DNA from: an uncultured Prevotella sp. | Lineage (GTDB): Bacteria; Bacteroidota; Bacteroidia; Bacteroidales; Bacteroidaceae | Length of the DNA stretch: 36,013 nucleotides | Assembly: GCA_946404405.1 (NCBI GenBank) | Contig: CAMJDL010000035.1 | Location: 1-36,013 of the forward strand | Reading direction: 5' to 3' | Shown: piece by piece, positions 17,199 through 24,897 of the stretch | Layout: each line of letters begins with the position of its first letter | Numbering within the stretch: the stretch's first letter is position 1 | Program-made: the position numbers and the translations under genes | Notes under the pieces: generated by a model | Seen by the model: only the letters and a program-made list of their open reading frames with translations | The model's database searches: none | Told to the model about the DNA's origin: nothing

Positions 17199-17546
17199 GC
17201 TTAGTGCCTTGTTGCACCCTGCGCAAAGGCCTATCTCACCTTGTTTGTAAGCTTTCTGACCCCTGCGAGCCCCTTTTGCGCATACGAAGAGGTACTATCG
17301 GATACGCAGGAAAGGAGCGTCATCTTCTCTGACCTGAAGGTCTGAGTGTGGCGTTGCATTCAGGTCGTCCCAACGTCATCTTCCACTCGAAGATACGTCA
17401 CTTTGCTGTCGTTCCGATGATACTTTACCCCCCTAAAGTATCATCGGAACGAGTCGTAGATGACTGCGAAGCCAGTGGAAACTAACGTCGGGGCGACCCG
17501 AAACCAACGTTGGTATGATTCGGTATGCGAAAAAAGGGATAAATTA
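17199..17546. other. Non-coding stretch with nested palindromes
   Basis: No gene is credible here. It contains a large imperfect inverted repeat (arms 17363-17387 and 17474-17498, 20 of 25 matching) enclosing a perfect 19-bp stem (17409-17427 with 17434-17452, loop CCCCCC). The 12-bp palindrome ACCAACGTTGGT lies at 17503-17514 and a small GACCT-GA-AGGTC hairpin near 17335. It could be a folded RNA, a protein target or a small non-autonomous element. Confidence 0.7.
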
Positions 17547-17578
17547 TTTGTATTTCCGCCCGATTTTTCGTACCTTTG
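17547..17578 (+). promoter_or_regulatory. Promoter of the restriction-modification operon
   Basis: TTTG at 17547-17550, a 20-nt spacer, and TACCTTTG at 17571-17578 form a full match to the Bacteroidetes primary sigma promoter. The operon's first ATG (17647) is about 60 nt beyond the expected start of transcription. Confidence 0.8.
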
Positions 17579-17646
17579 CATCATAAAATCTAGAATAATG
17601 GGTGATTATGTGTCGGCTAATACCCGAAAAATAACAGGGGTAATGC

Positions 17647-18648
17647 ATGCGTGAAATAGATATTAAAGAAGACGAGTTGCTGGCAATGGGTGACGGTATA
17701 CTTGAAACCCTCCTCCTTGACCGTACCACAGGTGAGAATATCATTTGGGCTACTGATGACTATGCTTCAATGGGTGGTGCCTATACTTTCTTCCAACATA
17801 TAACTCCCGAACTTATCACTGGCAATAATCAGAATGTTATTCAACCGCGCATTGCTAAGAATGAGGAGGAAAGAAAAAATAGAGCCAGAAAGATGGCAGA
17901 GGTATTTACACCATCGTGGGTGTGCAACAACATGAACAATGGGGTAGACGAAAAGTGGTTCAAGCGCAAGCCCGTGTTCAATGTTGTTTCAATGGAAGGA
18001 GGACGACATGTTTGGACTCCTACGACAGAGAAAGTGACGTTTCCTGAAGGTAAGACGTGGCAGGAGTACGTCAGCATGGGCGTGATAGAGATTACTTGCG
18101 GTGAGGCTCCTTTCTTGGCAAGCAGATACGATACGGTGACTGGAGAAGCAATTGAGGATTTGAATAGGCGTATTGGCTGGCTGGATAGAAAATTACGCAT
18201 AGTCAATGAAAATACTACTACTCACGAAGATTGGCTCCACTGGGCGAAAATGGCTTTCAAAGGGACGTTTGGCTATGAGTGGCAGGGCGATAATCTGCTA
18301 CTGGCACGAGAGAACCTGCTGATGTCGTTCATCGATTATTATGAGGCGAGATTTGGCGAGGAACCAACCATTGAAGATGTAAAAGAAGTTGCCAATATAA
18401 TCTCTTGGAACATCTTCCAGATGGATGGTTTGAAGTTCGTTATCCCTCGCAGCTGTCACACTAAGATACTGGAACAGCAGGACATCATGTCTGGAGAGAT
18501 GAAACGCACGGAAATAGAGTGTGAGGGCTGCAAAAAAGGGCTTATCCATAAACACAATGGCATCTATGTGAAGATGATGGATTGGGACACTGGAAAGCCC
18601 ATATACTTTCACACATACAACGGACTTGCAAAAAAAGAGAAGCTATGA
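17647..18648 (+). CDS. Restriction-modification methylase-like subunit without catalytic NPPY
   Basis: 333 residues. Residues about 82-95 (RKMAEVFTPSWVCNNM) resemble the EVFTP motif that opens N6-adenine methyltransferase domains. Residues about 148-160 (IEITCGEAPFLASRYD) look like a SAM-binding motif I. The segment IISWNIFQMDGLKF resembles the iyGvDi strand. No (D/N/S)PP(Y/F/W) tetrapeptide occurs anywhere, so it is unlikely to methylate DNA alone. ECEGC and a further Cys/His cluster near residue 280-295 might bind metal. Its stop overlaps the start of the large restriction enzyme (ATGA), so the two are co-translated. Similar proteins are called restriction endonuclease subunit M. Role inferred: partner, specificity or regulatory subunit. 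The DNA is visibly more A+T-rich than the flanking genes. Confidence 0.65.
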   Translation: MREIDIKEDELLAMGDGILETLLLDRTTGENIIWATDDYASMGGAYTFFQHITPELITGNNQNVIQPRIAKNEEERKNRARKMAEVFTPSWVCNNMNNGVDEKWFKRKPVFNVVSMEGGRHVWTPTTEKVTFPEGKTWQEYVSMGVIEITCGEAPFLASRYDTVTGEAIEDLNRRIGWLDRKLRIVNENTTTHEDWLHWAKMAFKGTFGYEWQGDNLLLARENLLMSFIDYYEARFGEEPTIEDVKEVANIISWNIFQMDGLKFVIPRSCHTKILEQQDIMSGEMKRTEIECEGCKKGLIHKHNGIYVKMMDWDTGKPIYFHTYNGLAKKEKL

Positions 18649-21600
18649 TGAATACTGAAATAGTTGACAAAATAATCGTAGGTCGTGTTGAACCGCATAT
18701 CTATGCCTTTGAGACGCGAACTGTCCCCAATTACCTGAAGATTGGTGACACCTATCGCCCTGTTGAGGATAGACTTAATGAATGGCGCCGCTATTTTAAG
18801 GACTTAAATCAGCTCTATGAGCACGAAGCGAGAGTTGATGAAAAGTATTTCAGAGACTTCGAGGTGCATAAGTTCGTAATGGAGGAAAAGAAGCGTAACC
18901 GCATTACTCGCGAGGCATTTCCTAACTTACAATATTTCTCCAACGAATTCTTTGAAGAGGCTGTTCCCGCAGATATAGACGAGGCCATTGCAGACATAAC
19001 GGATAGTGCTGAGAAGAACGACGGGCGATACAAGTTCTATTCAATGCAAGATGGCCGGATGCCTGAAGAATTCCATTTCACCCGCGATAAAGAACCATTA
19101 ACTCCACGCCCTAATCAGGCTGATGCCATCGAACGCTTTGAAAATGCTATCAAGAGCAAGCGCACCCATCTTCTGATGTATGCTGTCATGCGTTTTGGTA
19201 AGAGTTTCACGGCGATGTGCTGCGCCCAAAAGATGGATGCCGACTTGGTGCTGGTTGTTTCTGCAAAAGCCGATGTGAAAGGCGAATGGAAGAAAACGGT
19301 TGAGAAATTCAAGAACTTTGAAGAATACCTCTATGTTTCCAGCGAAGATTTGAAGTCTAACCACAAGCTACTATCAGACGCTAAGAAGAAAAAGCAGAAA
19401 ATAGTTGTTTGTCTAACTCTTCAAGACCTGAGTAGCAAAGAAATCAAGGAACGCCATAAGCAACTGTTCAATCAAGCAGTTGACTTGCTGATTGTTGACG
19501 AAACTCATTTTGGTGCTCGCGCTGAGCACTATGGTTCTGTGTTGACGAAAGCATCCAGCGACAAGGTGTTGGCACAAGAAAAGAAGCATAATGACGAAAG
19601 CGTAGATGATCTGTTGGAACAGACGAGAGAATTGAAGAGCAAAGTGCAATTGCACCTGTCAGGAACACCTTATCGTATCTTGATGGGTAATGAGTTCTCA
19701 GAAGAGGATATCATCAGTTATTGCCTGTTTACAGACATCATTGAAGCAAGTCAGAAGTGGGATGAAGAGAATCTTGACACTAAGGAAGAATGGGAGAACC
19801 CTTATTTTGGTTTCCCACAGATGGTCAGATTTGCCTTCAATCTCAATGCTTCTGCTATCAAGAAACTGGAGGAACTGAAACAGGCTGGTATTTCCACCGC
19901 CTTCCGCGAGTTGTTCAGCCCTCTATCTATCACGAAGGATAACGATGGCAAACACCTTGTTTTCAGACATGAGCCAGAAGTGCTTGACTTCTTACAAGTC
20001 ATTGATGGTTCAAAAGAAGACAGCAATGTGATGGGATTCCTCGACAACGAGCGCATCAAGCAGGGTGATTTGTGTCACCATGTCGTAATGGTTTTGCCAT
20101 ATCGTGCTTCATGCGACGCTATGGAGGCACTTATCAAAAAGTACAAAGACATCTTCAAGAATCTCTCGCAATACGAGATATTGAATATTACAGGCGTAGA
20201 AGACGGACGATTGTACAGCAACCTTGCTAATGTCAAAAAAAAGATAGAGGATTGTGAAGCGAACGGAGAAAAGACCCTGACGTTAACTGTCAATCGTATG
20301 CTGACAGGTTCTACTGTACCACAATGGGACACGATGCTTTATCTGAAAGAGACAGAATCGCCACAGGAATACGATCAGGCTGTCTTCCGCTTGCAGAATC
20401 CGTATGTGGTAACTTATACGGATGATGAAGGTCATATCGCCAAGCGTAATATGAAGCCACAAACGCTATTGGTGGATTTCGACCCTAACCGCATGTTCTT
20501 CCTTCAGGAACTCCGTGCTCACATCTATGACATCAATACAGATGCAAACGGAAACCGTCACTTATTGGAGCGAATTGAGAAGGAGCTAAAAGTGTCGCCA
20601 GCAATATGGCTGAACAAAGACAAACTTCAAGAAGTCACACCTAATGACATCTTGAACTTCATTCGTAAGTATTCCAGCGAAAGGAGTATCATGGACGAGG
20701 CAAAGGATGTGCCCGTTGATCTCTCGCTGCTTGATATTGATGAGCTGCGAGATGAAATCATGCGTCAGCACCCAATGGGAACACGTGGCGGTTTGAAATT
20801 AAAGCCAACGAAGGAAGAAGGTGAGGATGACATCGACTTGGACGATTCTGATGCTAACCCAGCAGGAGGTGAAGACAGCTCAACCCCGACATCTGATAAG
20901 GAGAAGAAGGAGGATGACTCGTTAGGCAAACGAATCCTCACGCTCTATTCGCGTTATCTGTTCTTCGCATTCCTCACAAAAGACCAGGTCTTGGCTCTTC
21001 AGGACATTCTGGATGTGATTGATAAAGGTGATGACAATGTGCGGATAGCCAAGCATCTGGGCATCAGCAAGAAGAAGGCCGGTCAGCTTTATAAGCATCT
21101 AAACCCCAATGTCCTTCACGAGCTTGATTATAAGATTCAGAACATCAACGATCTTGCCAACGACGAGAATAAGCAGCCCATAGAGCGTGTGGAAAAAGCT
21201 ATTCGGCAGTTTGGCCGTTGGTCAGAGTCAGAGGTTGTAACGCCTGTTGATGTTGCATTGAGGATGTTGCGACAGATACCTCATGACAGAATTCCAGCTG
21301 ATGCAAAGTTCTTGGATATTGCATCGAAGGAGGGCGAATTTGCTTACGCCATCCTGCTGGAGTTTGGTGATAACTACAAAGACAAGATATACTCCATTCC
21401 GACATCTTCCATTGCCTACGAATTTACACGCAAAGTATATGAAGCATTGGGAATGCCAATTAATAATATAGCAAAAGACTATAATTCATACGACCTTATC
21501 ACCCCTCGCGGTGAAGAGATTATTAACAAGTATAAGAAAATGGGAATAACAGTAGCAGTGGGTAATCCCCCGTATCAAGACGAAGGTGGTTCTGGTGGCA

Positions 21601-22550
21601 CAAATGATGCGCCTATATATCAGAAGTTCTGTGGTATAACCAAAGAGGTAACGACAGACTTTACAACAATGATTACTCCATCCAAATGGTTTACAGGAGG
21701 TCGTGAGCATTTATTAGGTGAGTTCAGAAGAGATATGTTAAAGAGTGGCAAGGTATCTTATATGAATGCCTTTAGCGACGCCAGTGATCTTTTTCCCAAT
21801 GTGGAAATAAAGGGTGGCGTTTGCTACTTTATGACAGACCGCCTTCATACAGGAAAGTGCGAATATTCTCTGAATAGAGGAGGAATAATAAGTTCTGCCA
21901 GTTTGGATTTGGGAGAATATGATGTTCTGATTCGAGAGCCACAATTGGCTCTTATTGTCAGCAAAGTACTGAAGCAGGCAAAAGAGGATAAATCCAAATT
22001 TGTGGAAAGTTTCATATCTTCAGATACGCCATTTGGAATACCTACCAATCCGTTTAAAAGCAAAAAGACAAAGTTCGACGTTGTAAATGAGAAACGGAAT
22101 GACGATGATGTACTTATTTTCTATCTCTACGGCAGTAAACGTTGTGTGGGGTACGTTGACCGCAAACTTATCAACAAGAATGCTGCCGACATTGACTCTG
22201 TCAAGGTCTTTGTACCTGCAGCCTATGGTGCAAGCGAATCTTTCCCTCATCAAATACTTGGTGTGCCAGAATTTGCACCTAGTGGCTCTGTATGCTCCCA
22301 GACGTACTTATACATGAAATTTGCAACAGAAGATGAGGCCAAAAACTTCATTTCGTATTTGAAAACACGTTTCTTCCGGGCAATGGTTGCGGCAATCAAA
22401 ATAACGCAACATGCGCAGACCTCAGTATATCATTTTGTTCCCATGCAGGATTTCTCACATCCTTGGACAGACGAAGATTTATACAAGAAATACAATTTGG
22501 ACTCATTTGAAATTAACTATATAAAGTCTATCGTCAAATCTATGGACTGA
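18645..22550 (+). CDS. Single-chain restriction enzyme: GIY-YIG nuclease, SF2 helicase, N6-adenine methylase
   Basis: 1301 residues from the ATG at 18645, which overlaps the upstream stop as ATGA (a second ATG follows at 18648). Residues about 15-85 resemble a T5orf172-like GIY-YIG nuclease: PHIYAF, YLKIGDT, the Arg of EDRLNEWR and a Glu in DFEVHKF. Residues about 150-600 are a superfamily 2 motor with P-loop MRFGKS (182-187), DETH (285-288) and SGTP (339-342). An acidic linker (about 722-762) precedes a helical part. An N6-adenine methyltransferase follows, with motif I FLDIASKEGEFA (889-900) and catalytic NPPY (974-977). The C-terminal 250 residues probably recognise target DNA. The layout recalls type ISP and Eco57I-like enzymes, with GIY-YIG in place of the usual nuclease. 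It would cut unmodified DNA and methylate host sites; cleavage mode and target are unknown. Confidence 0.85.
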   Translation: MMNTEIVDKIIVGRVEPHIYAFETRTVPNYLKIGDTYRPVEDRLNEWRRYFKDLNQLYEHEARVDEKYFRDFEVHKFVMEEKKRNRITREAFPNLQYFSNEFFEEAVPADIDEAIADITDSAEKNDGRYKFYSMQDGRMPEEFHFTRDKEPLTPRPNQADAIERFENAIKSKRTHLLMYAVMRFGKSFTAMCCAQKMDADLVLVVSAKADVKGEWKKTVEKFKNFEEYLYVSSEDLKSNHKLLSDAKKKKQKIVVCLTLQDLSSKEIKERHKQLFNQAVDLLIVDETHFGARAEHYGSVLTKASSDKVLAQEKKHNDESVDDLLEQTRELKSKVQLHLSGTPYRILMGNEFSEEDIISYCLFTDIIEASQKWDEENLDTKEEWENPYFGFPQMVRFAFNLNASAIKKLEELKQAGISTAFRELFSPLSITKDNDGKHLVFRHEPEVLDFLQVIDGSKEDSNVMGFLDNERIKQGDLCHHVVMVLPYRASCDAMEALIKKYKDIFKNLSQYEILNITGVEDGRLYSNLANVKKKIEDCEANGEKTLTLTVNRMLTGSTVPQWDTMLYLKETESPQEYDQAVFRLQNPYVVTYTDDEGHIAKRNMKPQTLLVDFDPNRMFFLQELRAHIYDINTDANGNRHLLERIEKELKVSPAIWLNKDKLQEVTPNDILNFIRKYSSERSIMDEAKDVPVDLSLLDIDELRDEIMRQHPMGTRGGLKLKPTKEEGEDDIDLDDSDANPAGGEDSSTPTSDKEKKEDDSLGKRILTLYSRYLFFAFLTKDQVLALQDILDVIDKGDDNVRIAKHLGISKKKAGQLYKHLNPNVLHELDYKIQNINDLANDENKQPIERVEKAIRQFGRWSESEVVTPVDVALRMLRQIPHDRIPADAKFLDIASKEGEFAYAILLEFGDNYKDKIYSIPTSSIAYEFTRKVYEALGMPINNIAKDYNSYDLITPRGEEIINKYKKMGITVAVGNPPYQDEGGSGGTNDAPIYQKFCGITKEVTTDFTTMITPSKWFTGGREHLLGEFRRDMLKSGKVSYMNAFSDASDLFPNVEIKGGVCYFMTDRLHTGKCEYSLNRGGIISSASLDLGEYDVLIREPQLALIVSKVLKQAKEDKSKFVESFISSDTPFGIPTNPFKSKKTKFDVVNEKRNDDDVLIFYLYGSKRCVGYVDRKLINKNAADIDSVKVFVPAAYGASESFPHQILGVPEFAPSGSVCSQTYLYMKFATEDEAKNFISYLKTRFFRAMVAAIKITQHAQTSVYHFVPMQDFSHPWTDEDLYKKYNLDSFEINYIKSIVKSMD

Positions 22551-22661
22551 TTAGATTGAATCCCACACATCTGTAAGCTCGCCTCCTAAGGAAGGGATGC
22601 AAAGAGTGCTTGATCAAAGTAGTAAAAAGGAATAGAGAGGCATATACGATTAACCAAACAC

Positions 22662-24791
22662 ATGACTAAGATAACGAAAATAAAGACAAGGGGAGGGGAG
22701 TTGGGCACTCCCGTTACAACGGATCTGGACGCTGTCGTGGAACGGATGCGCTCTGACGACACGTGGGGCGCTGCCAAGCGTGTAGCTGCAGTGGCACTGG
22801 CTTCCCGTCTGGCCGAGGCTCAGGGTGCCCCACGCTATTATATCAAGGATGCAGACCGCTTGCCGTATCTGGTATTCTCAGCCACATTCGGCAAAAGCGG
22901 CTTCGACCAGCCCATCAGTTTTTCGCAGCTATTGTTGCTCAACATCCCTTGCCCAGACGGTGCACGACAGGTGGCTGAGCTGAAGGCCAGGGTGGCACAG
23001 TTGCCATTTACGCTGCTGGCTTTTGCGGGTGTGAGTGGTGTGACGCTGAAGGTGGTGGTGCGGTGCCAGTATAAGGACGATGCAAAGCCTTGGGAATCAG
23101 GAGGTAAGAACGCGCTGGACGGCGATGTCTATCTGGCATTCCTGAAGGAGGCCCACGAAACGGCCTCGCGCCTTTATATGAACCTGGTGATGTGTGACAT
23201 GATAGTGGGCGAACAGTCGCTGATGCGGGGCTGTCGCATGAGTCACGACCCACAGTTGTATTACAACCCCAACGCCATGCCTCTGCCAGTCATCCACGAC
23301 GAGGGCAGCGTGCTGACTGCATACGAGGGTACGAAGGCAGACGATGACGGACAGGTCATCTGGTATCCCGACTACGACGAACGCGAACGCATACAGATGG
23401 AGTACTACACCTGTCTGTCGAAGGCACTGGACGACCAGCCGGAATGCGACGAACAATGCCTCGTAACATTGGCGGGCTACTGTCAGAAAGCACATCTAGA
23501 GGAAGAGGCCTGCGTCATGCGCACTCATTGGGACCGCCGTTTCCGCCAGCTTAGATTGGATGTCATCCGTAAGGTGTTTCGTGAAACCTATAAGAAGCCC
23601 TACAACGGACGGACGCTCTCGCAGATGAACGAGAAGGAACGCATCATCCGTTTCATCGAGGACTTTTTTGCCCGTCGCTATCAGTTGCGCTACAATGTGG
23701 TGAAGCAAGTCACAGAATTCCGTCCAAACGACCTCACCTTTAAACCGTGGGAACCCCTCACTGATCGTCAGTTGAAATCGATTGTCGTGGAACAGATGAA
23801 GGAGGGTGGCGAGAGTTGGATGAATGACATCCGCATCTATATCGAGTCTGCTCACGTCGAGGACTACAATCCCGTCCATGAATTCCTGGCAGGCTGTGGC
23901 CAGTGGGACGGCAAGGCGAACTATATCGAGGACTTCGCCCGTCGTCTGCCCACCAACTACAAGCAGTGGCCCAAATACTTCCATCGCTGGTTCCTGGCGA
24001 TGGTGGCTCAGGCGCTCGACATCAATCGCGACTACGGCAACTCGATGGTGCCCATGCTCATTGGTGGACAGGGCATCAAGAAGTCGAATTTCTGTAAGAA
24101 CATCCTGCCACCATCCATGCGCGAATACTATATGGACGACATCAAGATGGACAATGCCGAACAGGTGGAACGCGTGCTGGGGCGCATGTGGCTGGTATGC
24201 ATCGACGAGTATAATGCCAAGACCGATCGTGAGCAGGCCTAGATTAAACGACTACTGACGGAGAAGGACGTACAGATTCGTAAGATGCGCAGCGACCAGT
24301 ACACCATGACGCCACGACTCTGCTCGTTCATCGCCACCACCAACGACCCTACGCCCCTGCCTGCTGGTGACGGCTCGCGCCGCTACCTTTGTGTCGAAGT
24401 GACGGGTCAGGTCGATATGAGCGGACGCATCCCCTACAAGCAGATGTTCGCCCAGGCAGTAGCCGAACTGAAGACGCCTGGCTGCATCTACTGGTTTACC
24501 AGTGACGACGAGCAGCAGATTCAGCAACACAACCAGCAGTACCAGCAGCAGTCGTCAGTGGAAGAGGTGCTGACATCGCTCTTCATTCCCACCAAGGACC
24601 ATCAGCGCAATAACCTCTGGCGTGCGCAGGATATCCAGGCAGAACTTGCCAAACACCTGAAAGCCAGCGATGTGCCAAACCTCACCGTTCTTGGCAAAGC
24701 GCTAAAGAACCTGAAGTGGCCACGTGGTGGCAATACTGGTGTCAGAGGCTACTATTTGGTGCTCCGTCAAGAGGAACAACCTCAATTATAG
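22662..24791 (+). pseudogene. VapE/VirE-type AAA+ protein gene interrupted by an amber codon
   Basis: The frame runs from the ATG at 22662 to a TAG at 24240-24242, then continues in the same frame to the stop at 24789-24791, about 709 codons in all. Residues about 100-200 resemble the BT4734-like (VirE_N) domain. The C-terminal half is the virulence-associated E P-loop domain, with Walker A GGQGIKKS (468-475), Walker B-like LVCIDEYN (about 515) and, after the TAG, SFIATTNDPTPLP and SRRYLCVEVTG. The break falls just after Walker B, so the truncated product would lack the sensor region. Flanking residues (DREQA, then IKRLLTEKDVQIRK) read as continuous family sequence, so one substitution (for example from GAG, CAG or AAG) explains it. 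A sequencing error or readthrough remains possible. VapE proteins resemble superfamily 3 helicase-primases of mobile elements. No promoter was recognised at 22551-22661. Confidence 0.8.
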
Positions 24792-24897
24792 CACACTTAT
24801 AGCATAGTTATAGCATGGTTTTTGAAAACCATGCTATAACTTAATTTGTTAATATACAGGTAGTTATGTCGTACTATAGCTATCATAGCATAGTTTT
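24786..24897 (-). repeat. Right arm of the 112-nt inverted repeat pair
   Basis: This is the inverted counterpart of 16972-17083. It begins inside the last codon and stop of the VapE frame and ends 2 nt inside the stop codon of the convergent gene. Read on the minus strand it starts AAAACTATGCTATGATAGC. It contains three GCTATA-core 11-bp units and the near-perfect palindrome at 24806-24841. Confidence 0.85.
24806..24841. terminator. 17-bp perfect stem with 2-nt centre between convergent genes
   Basis: AGTTATAGCATGGTTTT (24806-24822) pairs perfectly with 24825-24841 around a TG centre. A two-base loop is tight for RNA, and the stem is A+T-rich without a strong T tract. It could serve as a bidirectional terminator or as a dyad protein-binding site; the related palindrome in the left arm is less perfect. 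Confidence 0.4.

Noticed and set aside
17135..17332. A 65-codon open frame across the 22-bp repeats
   Set aside because: Its first half is the translation of the tandem repeats, no promoter or conserved protein pattern is visible, and other frames are also open there.
22551..22661. Promoter or ribosome site for VapE
   Set aside because: No TAnnTTTG with upstream TTTG could be found, so none is annotated.
24285..24791. Separate 168-residue protein starting at 24285
   Set aside because: The frame is the direct continuation of VapE after the TAG; the Met is an internal residue of the family sequence and there is no start signal.
16972..24897. Calling the segment a transposon
   Set aside because: No transposase or integrase is inside, the sequences outside the arms show no clear target duplication, and the arms are diverged in the middle. 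I report it only as a bracketed segment.
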